Origin: Cochliopodium minus
Lineage: Eukaryota > Discosea > Himatismenida > Cochliopodiidae
Reading direction: 5' to 3'
DNA length: 64,000 nt
NCBI GenBank assembly: GCA_024220525.1
Contig: JAMYWO010000095.1
Location: 45,402-109,401 of the forward strand
The notes beneath the pieces were generated by a model. It had not been told where the DNA came from, did not search any database, and saw only the letters and a list, made by a program, of their open reading frames with translations. The position numbers were made by a program, and so were the translations under genes. Position 1 is the first letter of the stretch, and the number at the start of each line of letters is the position of its first letter. Shown piece by piece: positions 46,738 through 58,057 of this stretch.

Positions 46738-47425
46738 ATGGTAAAAGAGAATAAATATTTATAATCAGAGTAAATATATCAAAATATAACGTATATTATT
46801 CAAAAAATTAAAATATTATCATCAGAAAAAGAATAAAAAAAATCTATAAAATGAAATAAATCATCAAATATATTTTTCCTGCACTGTTATAAGGAAATTA
46901 TACGTATATTTTCTTATTATATTCTCCATCAACATATTATAGCCACACAGTTACGGTTATAGAGCGCGTACCCGTTCATTATTTTCAAGACCATTCAGAG
47001 GAAGAGGAACTATTCCACTCAGCACCTTCCTTGAAGTATTTAAAAGAGGAGATCTCGTAGATGTTGTATGTAATGGTTCAGTCCAAAAAGGTATGCCACA
47101 TAAATACTACCATGGTAAAACTGGGCGTGTTTTTGATGTCAATAGAAGATCCGTTGGAGTTGTAATTAACAAAACTGTTGGAAATAGACAAATCCCTAAA
47201 AGAATTTATGTTAGAATTGAACATGTTAAACATTCTAATTCTAGACTCGATTTTCTTAAACGTGTTAAATCAAATGAAGATAAAAGAAAAAAAGCTAAAG
47301 AACTTAATCAAAAAGTTGGATCTCTCAAAAGAACCCCAACCCTCCCAAAACCAGGGCGTTTAGTAAAAGTTAGAAAGACCGAAATTGTAACTGTTAAACC
47401 TATCAAATACGAATTTTTAGTCTAA
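46738..47425 (+). CDS. RPL21: Ribosomal protein eL21
   Basis: I infer two exons: 46738-46740, which is the start codon alone, and 46943-47425, for a 161-residue protein (usual length 160). The join gives MPHSYGYRARTRSLFSRPFR, the expected eL21 start. Further matches are LVDVVCNGSVQKGMPHKYYH, GKTGRVFDVNRRSVGVVINK, KRIYVRIEHVKHSNSRLDFL and the C-terminal PIKYEF. It is a basic protein of the 60S subunit. No in-frame Met lies in exon 2 before Met50 (KGMPH), and the exon begins right after an acceptor TTATAG, so a start codon in a separate exon is needed; ATG|GTAAAA at 46738 fits, though another start exon is not excluded. Confidence 0.93.
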
Positions 47426-47674
47426 AAACCGAAAATTGATAATTATTAAATTCTTTATTATTAAAGATCTCGATTTGATACCTCAAAAATATTTTATTTC
47501 TCTTTTATTTTTCAATTTGTATCAAAATCATTTGAGTAAATTAATAAAAAAAAATCGAAGCAAAATAATGGAGAATAAGATCGAAAAAGAATAGGAAGAA
47601 CTAATTTTTATATAACACAAGAATAAGCGAGAATGGCTATCATTCAAACAAAATTTGGAAGTGATGAGGACTTT

Positions 47675-48618
47675 ATTNATCAATTGAAGATGAATTATTT
47701 GGATTTGCACTTGGGGTTAAAAGAGAAGTTTCAGACCTTGGAAATCCTCTATCTGCAAAAGCTCTACCTCCATGTTCCAAATATATTTGCCTTGTCCTGC
47801 TCAATCTAAATACAGATTGATCTGAAGTACTTCCAGGAGAAATAACAATATCAAATAATTCACCATTTAATCCACAAGTTGCTAGCACATGAAGGCAATG
47901 AAAACCATATGCTCCTAAGAAAAAAAAATAATAAAATAAATATTTTTTTATAAATTTTTGAGAATATTCAGAAAATACCATTATAGTATGCATGTTGATT
48001 TGGGAATTTCCTGTTCCTTCTATGTACACTACCATCAACTGCCATTTGGCATCCCATTTCTTCAAAACGAAAGTTCGTGGGGAATTTGATGAAATCCAAA
48101 CATTGCACCACCCTTGGCAAAATAAATCTTATCTCTCTTGATATTGTTGATGCACTCAACCCCAAAATACATCCCATTTCATCATAACCAGGATATTTTC
48201 TGAGCCAATAGATGAGAATCCAAATCCTTAACTTAAATGGAATGGAACTTTTGGTCTGAAATATTCCATAATTTCTTGATTTATTTATTTGATTCTCTGT
48301 TCTTTTGCAAATCAAATCAAATAACTCGTAAGAGATCCCAAGGTCTACTTCTATATTTCTAAAAATGTAGAGGTCGTTCCATTTTAGTTCAAAGGAGATT
48401 TGTCTCCTTCTCTTTCCAAATAATCGCTTTTTCTGTCTATAGATAATATGCCCAAAGTTCTTTCTAAAGGTATGCAGTATTCTTATATAATATTTACATT
48501 TTATTTATTTAAAAATTTTTTTATTGTGGGACCTTCTCTTGGACCTCTTGATGTGCATCAAAATGAGATAAAGACAAATCCTTAATCTAATGAGTTCATA
48601 GAATCTGGATACTCTCAT
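47675..48618 (-). CDS. PIF/Harbinger transposase (DDE superfamily)
   Basis: Exons 48618-48533, 48463-47979 and 47914 down to about 47679 join in frame to at least 268 residues. A helix-turn-helix (YPGYDEMGCILGLSASTISR) precedes the DDE core: MAVDGSVHRRNRKFPN (first Asp), then FDIVISPGSTSDQSVFRLSR with the second Asp in SDQ, and GGRAFADRGFPRSETSLLTP. These are the order and spacing of the DDE_Tnp_4 family. An unresolved base at 47678 interrupts the frame; beyond it KFCLNDSHSR resembles the FNxxHSxxR segment that precedes the third catalytic residue, but the Glu itself is not seen. The N-terminus is very basic. Apart from the N no stop or frameshift is needed, so the copy may be recent. Confidence 0.8.
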
Positions 48619-48816
48619 TTGGTAAAATAATTTAAACATTATCAAAATAATAAAGAAATTCATTTTATTTTCACAAAAATAAAGACAAATAAGATTATTA
48701 AACTTTAAACCAAGCTACCCCGCCAATTTTTCATTATAATACAGTTATTTCAGTTATATTCTTCAATAGATATAAAAATATGAAGAGACAAAAAAATCAA
48801 AAAAAAAAAATTGATA

Positions 48817-49627
48817 ATGTCTAACAGTAATATTTATTACTCAGATCAAAACCAAAACAATACCAACATCCCCTCCCAATTTTCAAATATCTTGAATCCA
48901 ATTTTTGATGAAGAACCTTCACAATTAGAAATTATATCTCAAGTCCCTCAAAATGTGAACCAAAGAGTTGGAGGTTCTCGAGTTGTAAACAAGAGGAAAA
49001 AATCAACCAAACTTACTTGGAATCCAGATTTGGTATATAGGATGCTTGAATCAGCACAAAAACACCAAGACAGAACAGGTGCAATAAAATGGGAGTTGGT
49101 AATAGCAGACCTGAAAAACAACCAGCATTGTGTTTCCTTGAATCCACATGATACAAAACATGTAGCAAAGATCAAAAGAAAATACTCAGAACTCAAAAAG
49201 AAGTACTACAATAAGGTTGAATCTGAAACCCAAAATGGACTATTAGAGTAATCATTTTAATATAATAGTTTATTAACTTCTAATTTATTTTATAGAGATC
49301 AAATAGATTTAACTGATAATGAGGTTCTCGTTAAAGCTATTGAAGACAAAAGACTGATTGATTCATCGAGAGAAATGCACGAGAAAGAGGTATTCGAATC
49401 TAAGTTGAAAGAAGAATCAAACGAGAAAAGAGAACAGAAAAGAAGGAAATTTGAGTCGATAGTAGAAAGCCAACAACAAGAGCAACAACTTACAAACAAA
49501 TTGCTGGACAAAATGGAAGAAGCACAAACAAAGGCAATACAAGAAGGGAAGAAGTTTGAGGACAGTTTTGATAAATTGATCAAATTGTGGACAATCCAGA
49601 TTATGTCCAAGAATCCTGAAATGGCAC
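48817..49627 (+). CDS. SANT/Myb-like DNA-binding protein of Harbinger element
   Basis: Two exons (48817-49247, 49296 into the gap) give about 253 visible residues. After an Asn/Gln-rich start and a KRKK basic patch comes a trihelix/SANT-like domain at about residues 70-135: LTWNPDLVYRMLESAQKHQD, AIKWELVIADLKNN and VAKIKRKYSELKKKYYNKVE, with Trp residues marking the helices as in Myb/SANT-like proteins. The second exon is a Glu/Lys/Gln-rich coiled coil. In known Harbinger elements such a protein carries the transposase to the nucleus and to the element ends. The C-terminus is lost in the gap at 49628. Confidence 0.7.
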
Positions 49628-49756
49628 NNNNNNNNNNNNNNNNNNNNNNNNNNNNNNNNNNNNNNNNNNNNNNNNNNNNNNNNNNNNNNNNNNNNNNNNN
49701 NNNNNNNNNNNNNNNNNNNNNNNNNNNNNNNNNNNNNNNNNNNNNNNNNNNNNNNN
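49628..49756. other. Assembly gap (129 N)
   Basis: Unresolved bases between the SANT-like gene (left) and a simple repeat followed by the kinase gene (right). Both neighbouring genes lose their 3' ends here. Confidence 0.95.
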
Positions 49757-49820
49757 AAAAATAAAAAATAAAAAATAAAAAATAAAAAATAAAAAATAAA
49801 AAATAAAAAATAAAAAAATA
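49757..49820. repeat. (AAAAAAT)n simple repeat at gap edge
   Basis: About eight copies of a 7-base unit of six A and one T start immediately after the N run. This is the reverse complement of the unit at the edge of the gap at 26437. Confidence 0.9.
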
Positions 49821-49892
49821 AAAAATAATAAAATAAAAAGAAAAATAAAGAAAAAATGATTAAATAATAAAATAATTAAAACAATTTTTTAC

Positions 49893-52800
49893 CCATACAT
49901 GTCTGATAGTTCATTGAAAGGTTTAGAACGTCTAATTTCTGGTGCAGAATAAGGCCAAGTACCTAAACTACCTTTAAAAATAAAAAAAATAAAAATAAAA
50001 TAAAATAAAATTAATTAAAATTAAATTAAAAAAAAATTTTAAAAATTCTTTAATACCCTCTCCAGTCTCAATGAAAGAGGGTCTTCTTTCTCGGGAACTT
50101 TTGAGTTCATTAAAATGATTGTCTTTGTGATTGCTGTTTATCAAATGAATTTTCTTTCTGCTCAATCCGAAATCTGCTATTTTACAAATAAAAGATTTGT
50201 CGACAAAACTAAAAAAAAAAGAAATAAATAAACAAAAAAAAATGAAAAAATTTATCATTCAAAAAATAAAATTAATCTTCAAAAAATAAAATTAATCTTC
50301 AAAAAATAAAATAAATTCTATTCAAAAAAAAATATGGATAAGATATTAAAATAAAATCAATTCTACACAATAATTTTTATATATAAAATGTTAATATTAA
50401 AATAATAAAATAAATTCTTTACAAAAAATTTGTTCATTTTAATAAAAAATAAAAAATAAAATTAATCGATTAAAAATAAAATAAAATTAATTGTTCAAAA
50501 ATTTATTGATAAAAAATTATTACATGTTTTTCGCTTTAAGATCCCTGATTTTAAAATTAATTTATTTTTGTTTATTACATTTAAATTTTTTATTTTTTTT
50601 TGTTATTTTTTTTATTTCACCTGTGGATTATTGGAGGAACCACAATGGTGTGCAAGTAAAGGAGTCCCTGTGCAATTTCAATACACCATTGTAATTTGTG
50701 CTTCAAGTCAAATGTGCTCCCTTTCTTCAGCAAGATTTCATCTAAATAAAAAAAATTGAAAAAATTTAAATAAAAAAGAAAAAATCAAAAAAAAATGAAA
50801 AAAAGAAATGTTGAAATTAAAATTTTAAAAAAAAAATAATTAAAACAAAAAAAATGAAATTATTGAAAAAAAATGAAAAAATAAATAATAATATTAAAAA
50901 AAGAAAAAATATGAATAAACAAAAATAAAAAATATAAAAAAAATTATTAATAAAAAATTATTAAAAAAAATAAAAAAAATTTAAAAAATTTTGATGAATA
51001 AAAATAAAAAAATAAGAAAATAAATAACCAAGTGAACCGTTGTCCATCCACTCGGTTATGATAGAGATTCTCGGGAACACTGTCACTCCAAGCAAAAGAC
51101 AAATGTTGGGATGATACAGCTGGGTCATGAAATTCACTTCTGACCTAAAATGAAAAAAAAAAATGAAAAAATAATAAATAAAAAATAAAAAATGAAAAAT
51201 AAAAAATAAAAAATAAAAATTTGAAATTTGAAACAAAATTTTTGAAATAAAAAATAAAAAATAAAAAACAAAATTAAAAAAAAATAAAAAATAAAAAATA
51301 AAAAATAAAATAAAAAATAAAAAATGATAAAATAAAAAATAATAAATGATAAAATAATAAAATAATAATAAAAATAATTAAAAATAACTCAAATGCTTTC
51401 AGAGTATCTTCTCCGGTGTAAGTTATTTCGAGGGTTTTGATAGCAACGTAACGGCCTTTATACTTTCCTTTGTAGACTGTAGAAAAGTTTGTCTCAGCTA
51501 CAAGCTTCCAATCCTTAAATTTTGTAAAGTAAAAAAAAAGTTGAAAAAATGACATTTAAACACAAAAAAATAAAACAATCGTAAATATTTTCATGAGAAA
51601 GCACAAAATAAAATATTGTTGAAAAAACATTTAAAGCTCTTTAAAAACTAGTAAATAAAATATAAAAAATATTTTTAAAGTTGAAAATAAAATATTTAAT
51701 GAATTAATCAATAATAAAAAATCAAATATTAAAAATTTAAATGATTTATTAAAAACAAAAATCAAAAAAATAATAAAAATAAAAAAAATTAAAATTTCTA
51801 AAGTAAAACAAAAACATAAAAATATGAAAATTAAATAATTATAAGGAATAAAAATAAAAACCTAAAATAAAATAAATAATTAAATAAAAAGTAAAAAAAA
51901 AAAAAAAAAAAATTTTTATTACTTCCAAATCATCATAATTGATTTTCCAACTGTCACCAATAGAAAACTGGTAAGGGTTGTCATCAGAAGGCTCCAAAGA
52001 AAGTTTTTCGAGAGGCAAAGTAGAAGATCGGGAATGAGAAAGCATGGTGTCGAGAAGAGACATCACGCGGAAAATGCTGGTTCTGTTGGAGGGAGTCTCT
52101 TGCCAGCATCCCTCTATTAGATCATGGAATAAATCTTCCTTTTTCATTTCTGGCTTGTATACCACATTCTCCTTGTCAAATTTGTCTATTTAAAAAAATA
52201 ATTTTAAAGTTTTTTATTTTACTTTTTTTTTTTACTTTTTGTTAAATATAAATTTATTTATTAAATATAAATTTTATTTTAAAGTTTATTAAATTTTTAT
52301 TATTTCATTTTCTTTTTAATTTTTTTTTATTTAATTTTTATTTTTGATTTTTAGTTAATTTCTTTTTTTTTTTTTTTAAACTCTTTTTTTTATTCATCAA
52401 ATATATTTACCAATTTGTTCCCTTGTCAATGCAAATGTTGGGAGCTTCCTGTGCGATAATTCCCACAGAAAAACTCCATAACTTAAAAAAAATAAGGTTT
52501 CATTAAAATTTTTTTTTTCGATATTCATAAAAAATTTATATATTTACTTTTATTTTTATTTATTTTTATATTCATGTTTAATTTTTTAAAAAAAAAGTTT
52601 TTGTTTACCTGTAAATATCAACACGTTCATCATAGTCGGTAGATTTGGACTTGAGTTCGGGACTTCTCCAAGGAAAAAACCCCCTGGATACGTACTTTGG
52701 TTCGTAGTTGATGTGGGCAGAAATTGGATCCGATTTAACGAATTCTCCCAGATTAGTTATTGCTTGTGATGAAAACCCAAAATCTAATTTAAAAAAAATA

Positions 52801-54354
52801 AAAAAATAAATAATAAAAAGAAAAAATAACATACAACATCAAAAAATTTGAGGTAATTAAAAAAAAAAAGTTTTATTAATAAAAAAATGAGTTTAGTAAT
52901 AAATTAGAATAAAATTATTTTAAAATTAAAGTAAATAAAAATTAACGAAAAAAAAAAAAGAAAAAAAAAATAATAAAAATAACTTTGAATTAAAAAAAAA
53001 GATTAATATAAAAATTTAAAAAAAAATGTTTTATTTTAATAAAAACAAACAAATATGAGTTTGGTAATAAATTAAAAATTCATTTAAAAATTGAATTAAA
53101 TTAATGCAAAATACAAAAAAGAAAAAAAATCGAAAAAAAAAAATAACATTAAAAATAAAAAAATAAGTTTTAAAACAAAAAAAAAAAATTTGACCTGACA
53201 ATTTGGCTGTGAAATCTTTTGAAACCAAAACGTTCATAGCTCTTATTGATTTATGAATTACGGGAGGGTTCATGGTATGGAGGTAAGCAAGCCCTGAAAA
53301 AAAAAACAAGATTTGATTTAAAATAAATTTAAAATTTAAGAATAATTGAAAATATAAATTTAACCTTGAATGACGTCAATCGCCCACTTGATTGTCTTTT
53401 CTTCGTTTATTTCGAATTTAGGATCAAGCAAAAGATCTTGCATATTCCCTTGTCAAATAAATGATAAAAAAATATAGTTTTAAAAAGATAAATAAAAATT
53501 TAAAAATTATTAAAAATGTAAAAGAAAAATCTTTAAAAATATGTTATAAAAAGATAAATAAAAAATAAAAGACTAATAAAAATTTTAATGACAATTTTAA
53601 AAATTATAAAAAAATTAAAATTTATGAAGATAAAATTAAATGAACAAAAAAAATTTTGTAAAAAAAATGTGTACCGTGATCCTGCCACGCACAAACAATG
53701 GTTATAGAAGGAAAATCAGTGACACCTATGAAATCAGTGATGTTTTTGTGTTTGAACAAGCTGAGTAAAGAAGATTCCTTCTTTAATTGAGGTATGGTCT
53801 CGAACCCCAGCACCTCCACCTTCATTTTCTTTATTGCCACTACCACTTTGTGATCTTGTGACAATTCGTAGGTCCCTTTGTAGGTTTCTGAGTATCCTTT
53901 TGTACTTACGAGTGAATCGAAACTTGATGAATCAAAAAAATTAATTTAAAATGAATTGACATTCCTCTTTAAATTTCACTTCATATTTTTATATTTTTTT
54001 ATTTTATAATTATTCAAAAGCAAATTGAGTTGAATGAATATTCTGCAAATGATTTTTCTTTTTATAAAGATATTTATAAGTGAATATGATTTTTATTAAT
54101 AATTGCCTCTTCTATTATGAATTTATTTATGATTAAAATTTTGTTGTATTAGCATTTATGAGAAATTTTCTTATTAAAATATGATGAAATAGGGTAAATT
54201 ATGTTCAAATTCAAATTTATCTTATCTATACTCTTTCTTATACTCAGATATATCCTCTTTTTAAATTTTAAATATATCTTTTATAAATTTACCTTATTTT
54301 TTCATAATCAATCACCCAATTCTTCAATTCTTGATTTATTACTTCTTCTTCCAT
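49893..54354 (-). CDS. Tandem pseudokinase-kinase protein, TKL type, 3' end lost
   Basis: Thirteen exons join in frame for 538 residues: 54354-54293, 53922-53675, 53448-53365, 53293-53195, 52783-52609, 52481-52411, 52185-51923, 51513-51389, 51144-51029, 50741-50621, 50544-50524, 50208-50057, 49971-49893. The first kinase-like domain (about 20-300) has the ATP-site Lys52 (VVVAIKKM) and DFG165-167, but the catalytic loop reads VIHKSIRAMNVLV, with Ser147 where the HRD Asp belongs, so it is a predicted pseudokinase. The second domain (335 onward) has VAIK360, HRDLKAKN (454-461), ADFG476 and SAPE, all competent, although its glycine loop lacks glycines (AETNFSTVYKG). The order pseudokinase-then-kinase is that of JAKs, here in a TKL-type sequence. 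The C-lobe and stop fall in the gap. Confidence 0.8.
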
Positions 54355-54646
54355 AATCTTCAATCAAATTTTGCCAAAATAGAAATTAAAGTTTTTAAAT
54401 ATGAGATGAAAGATAATGATAGGTTAAATGATTCTAGAATATAGCAATTTTAGATGAATATAAGAGTTTTAATTAAAAAAGGAATAAAATATTCGTTAAA
54501 TTTTTTTTAATTTCTTTTTAGTTGTCAAAATTATTAAATATGGAAAAGAAATCTGGTGTATATAACAAGATAGGGGAAAATTGTGTTTATTACAAATAAA
54601 ATTTTGGGAAAAAAAGTGTTTTTTATGAGTGGAAAAGTCAGAAATT
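54355..54646. other. Spacer between tandem minus-strand genes
   Basis: About 290 bases holding the promoter side of the kinase gene and the 3' side of the zinc-finger gene. Nothing else seen. Confidence 0.4.
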
Positions 54647-55661
54647 TCATATCTTTGTTGATAATATTTTCTGAAGGGAAGGATCATTATTATTATTATT
54701 ACAAGGGTTATTATTATTGTTTGAGAGGGAAGATATTTCATTTTCATAAGATTCATCCACAGCGTTGATAAGGAAGGAGATTTTGGTTTTGTGGTGGCTG
54801 ATGTTGGAATAGTCATTGGAAAGTTCATTTGGGAGGAGTTGATTATCCATCTTGGTAGTAGTAAGGGGAGTGTAAATGGGAATGTTAGAATATCTTCCGA
54901 AATTTCCGCCAACATAATCATTATTTTCAACGAAATGATTTTCAGAGAAATTATTATTTTTCAACCGATTATTATAATGATCCACTTGATTATTCTGAAG
55001 TGATTGATCATAATAATGATGCTGATCACTTTTATTGAGCTCGTGATAATCATAATTAAATGATCCCTCTTCCGAATTCGAAGAATTCAAAGGCGAAGAT
55101 TCATCCTCCTCTGTCTTGCATCTTTTCTTTTGTCCTTTAGTACAAGGAGGTTTCCTCTTGCTGACCGGAGTTCCCCTCTTCCTCTTACAAGCAGCACATG
55201 CACATATTCCTTGGCATGAATAGCATACCCAGCCAGGATTCTTTTTGAGCTCTTGCAAATCGTGATTATAATGCTTCTCTATGCATCTTCCACAGTATTT
55301 ACCGTTGCATTTATTCTCTTTTTTATTCTTCCAGAAATTCACGCAAGCCAATATCTCATTCTGTTTCATCTTGCATTGATGACACCATCCATCCTTGATT
55401 ATTATTGTCGGTTCGCTTGATTTGTACGTTCTGAATCTTGATTTTTTATCTCCTCTTGCTTTTTTTAATTTTTATTCAATATTTAAAAGGGATTTAGAAA
55501 AAAAAAAGAGATCACAAATTATTAAAATTTTAATTTATAATAATCAGAAAATATATATTGTTTTTTTTAATTTTATTCCAACCATTTTCTATTGATGAAT
55601 ATTCTTCATATGAAGAGGGATGTTTGTAACTTTCATCCATTGATTCTTGTTTGATGAACAT
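54647..55661 (-). CDS. CDCA7-like 4CxxC-R1 zinc-finger protein, copy A
   Basis: Two exons (55661-55583, 55458-54647) give 296 residues. A Cys-rich domain at about residues 50-120 begins GWCHQCKMKQNEIL and continues NKCNGKYCGRCIEKHYNHDL, WVCYSCQGICACAACKRKRG. The C-x2-C...C-x3-C-x2-C...C-x2-C-x2-C-x-C-x2-C series is the zf-4CXXC_R1 domain of CDCA7 and plant relatives. In animals CDCA7 recognises hemimethylated DNA and activates the remodeller HELLS. A conserved basic block, KRKPPCTKGQKK, follows the fingers in both copies. The rest is Asn/His/Tyr/Ser-rich low complexity. Exon 1 rests on frame closure and weak splice sites (donor GTTGGA). Confidence 0.75.
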
Positions 55662-56739
55662 GGTGGTTTGAAGAGATTTATTTTTTTTTTTTTTTTTTAT
55701 TTTAATTAATTTTTTTTTATTATTTTATTTACTCGAATAGAGTTTAATTTGATTTATTTCACTTAATTAGTGTTTAAAACTTCCTCTAATCTATATTTCT
55801 TGATTAAATACATTTATTTTAATCTCTATTTTGCACGTTTTTTTTGAAATCAAGTGAAATTAATCATTTATTAACCGCTTTATATATATCGTAGTACCGG
55901 AGAAGATTCCGCGAAACAAAACTTTAAAGAAAATCATTTCAAAAAAGCTAAAAAGATCAAGAAATTTGAAGAATAACTCTAGATATCTTAACATTACATT
56001 TAGGATAAGTGTAAATTTAAAAAGGGAGTTTTATTTTTTACCCAATCAATTTCCTTGATCATTTTGACAAATCCTTTATATTTTGCTTTCATTGATTTGA
56101 TGAAAAATATTTTACTTTGAGGATGTTTAATTGAAAAATTTTTGAAAGAGATTGCCAACAAAATAATTTCCTCCAAGCATTCGTGTATAAAAATATTTTT
56201 GAAAAATAAATCAAGATTTGGTTCAGTTCTTTTGAGTTATTGAGAAAGAATATTTTAATTATCATTTAGCTAATTAGATCTCAATTAAACCTTTTTCAAA
56301 AATTTCATTGTAAAGAGGATATATTTCCACCATCTCTCGAAAACTTAATATAAGTTAACATTTTGCCCTTTATATGAAATTTCATAAAGCAAAAGTTTTG
56401 GGAAGTGATGTTGATTAATTACGTTAAAAAATTTTTGGTATGAAATAGTTTAAAATAAAAATGAAAATATATTGAATATTTATATATCAAAAAATCTGAG
56501 AGATTCAATCAATAATAATGCATTATGAGAAAGAATTTCAAATTTTTTTTAAAAAAGATAAACACTTTAATTATCACATAAAAGAGATTATTAATAGTAT
56601 TCAAAAGTATTCCTAAGAAGAGAAAAAAATTTTTAAAAGTGATTTTCGTAAAGAAAAAGAATGGCATCATTTAGAAAACCCACCATTAAAATGAGGGAAA
56701 ATAATGCATAGAAAAAGGTTTTGAGAAATGAACTTGAAA
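55662..56739. other. Intergenic region
   Basis: About 1.08 kb between the two zinc-finger genes. A/T-rich, with a poly-T tract near 55680-55700. I see no exon, although the copies might share promoter elements; no long match between the two upstream regions was noticed by eye. Confidence 0.4.
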
Positions 56740-58057
56740 TTATTTTTTGGAATACATCAAGCATTGGTTGGAGAAGAAGATGAGATCATTGCAATGATTA
56801 TCCTTATTCTCATGGGATTGTTTATAATCATTGTAGGAATCATTTTCTTGTGAGGAAGGGTTATAAGAATTCTGGCGATATGAAATTTCGTCGTCATTTT
56901 CGTTAATGATAAAAGAAATGCTGGATTTAAGAGATTTCATATTTAAGTTAGGAGATTCCTCATTAGTCTCTATATCGTCATTATAATTATTATTATTGCT
57001 GTTATTATTGTTATTGGTGGAGTATTGTTCATGGAGGATGGAAGGAAAGATTGGGAGGGAATATTGTTTGAGGAGAAAATTTTTCATTGGGCTGATATTG
57101 TTGCTTTCTTGTTGATTAAGCTGAATATTTTTATTATTGTTAAGTTCTTTTGAGTAACCATTATCATGAAAGTTGTGAACATAGGTGCCATTGTTGTTGA
57201 TGAATTTTTGATCAAATTCCCTTTGTGTGATCGGGATTAAATTGGAATTGAAGGAGGAATTAGGATGCATGTGAACAAAGTGTTGATTGTTATTTTGGAA
57301 TAGCGGGGGATAGCTGAAGGAGAACTCCTCATTTTCCTCAAAATTGTTATTTCCACCGTTTAAATTTTTTGGTTCATTATTATTGTTGTGATGATAAGAT
57401 GGTGAGATGAATGGATTGAAAGAGATCTGTGGAGGATAATGGCCAATCGATTTTTGCTTCTTCTTTTGTCCTTTTGTACAAGGAGGCTTCCTCTTTGCGA
57501 CTGGTTCTCCCCTTTTCCTCTTGCATGCCGCACACACGCATACCTTCTGGCATGAATAGCATGTCCAATTCGAATTATTCTTTAATTCCTCCATGTTTTC
57601 ATTATAATGCTTCTCTATACATCTTCCACAATATTTCCCGTTGCATTTATTCTCTTTTTTGCTTTTCCACAGATTTACACATGAATAGAGTTTAGTTTGT
57701 TTCATTTTGCATTGATGGCACCAACCATTAGTTATTTCCATTGACCCACTATTCGTATATTCGTCGACTTTTTTTTGTAAATAAATAAATCAAAATACAA
57801 AAAAAAAAAAAGTGGAAAATAATTTATAAATCTCTAAATTGTTTTTGTTTTGTTATTTGAGGATATAAATATTTTAATAAATTAAATTTTATTTTAGTTT
57901 ATTCAATGAATTGATAAAATAAATTTTAATTAATTAAATAAAAAAAAAGAAAAAAATTATATTCAGTTTGAATTAAAACAAATACTTTTAAATTTATTAA
58001 TTATATTTTTCATTTTATCTGTTATTTACCATTTATACTGTATAGAATACCACTCAT
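56740..58057 (-). CDS. CDCA7-like 4CxxC-R1 zinc-finger protein, copy B
   Basis: The main exon is 57767-56740. The domain (GWCHQCKMKQTKLYSC, NKCNGKYCGRCIEKHYNENM, WTCYSCQKVCVCAACKRKRG, KRKPPCTKGQKKK) is nearly identical to copy A over about 90 residues, while the Asn-rich tails have diverged. A Met at 57741 would give 333 residues, but the frame is open upstream to an acceptor at 57768, as in copy A, and a short exon 58057-58030 (MSGILYSIN) joins in frame to give 351 residues. Domain-only conservation points to tandem duplication followed by drift outside the zinc finger. A nuclear chromatin role is inferred from the family. Confidence 0.75.

Larger units (their letters stand above)
47675..49627. 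mobile_element. PIF/Harbinger-type DNA transposon (partly seen)
   Basis: Two divergently oriented genes, a DDE transposase on the minus strand and a SANT/Myb-like DNA-binding protein on the plus strand, lie about 200 bases apart between eL21 and the second gap. This pair is the defining gene content of PIF/Harbinger elements. Terminal inverted repeats and the 3-base target duplication could not be located; the right end lies in or beyond the gap and the left end is in the 250 bases after eL21. Confidence 0.75.

Noticed and set aside
49974-50258. Single-exon kinase-like small genes at several places between 49.9 and 53.9 kb
   Set aside because: Each is one exon of the spliced tandem kinase gene; splice sites and phases join them in order.
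55680-55720. Poly-T tract as a terminator or polyadenylation landmark
   Set aside because: Homopolymer T and A runs of this length are everywhere in the window and carry no specific signal.
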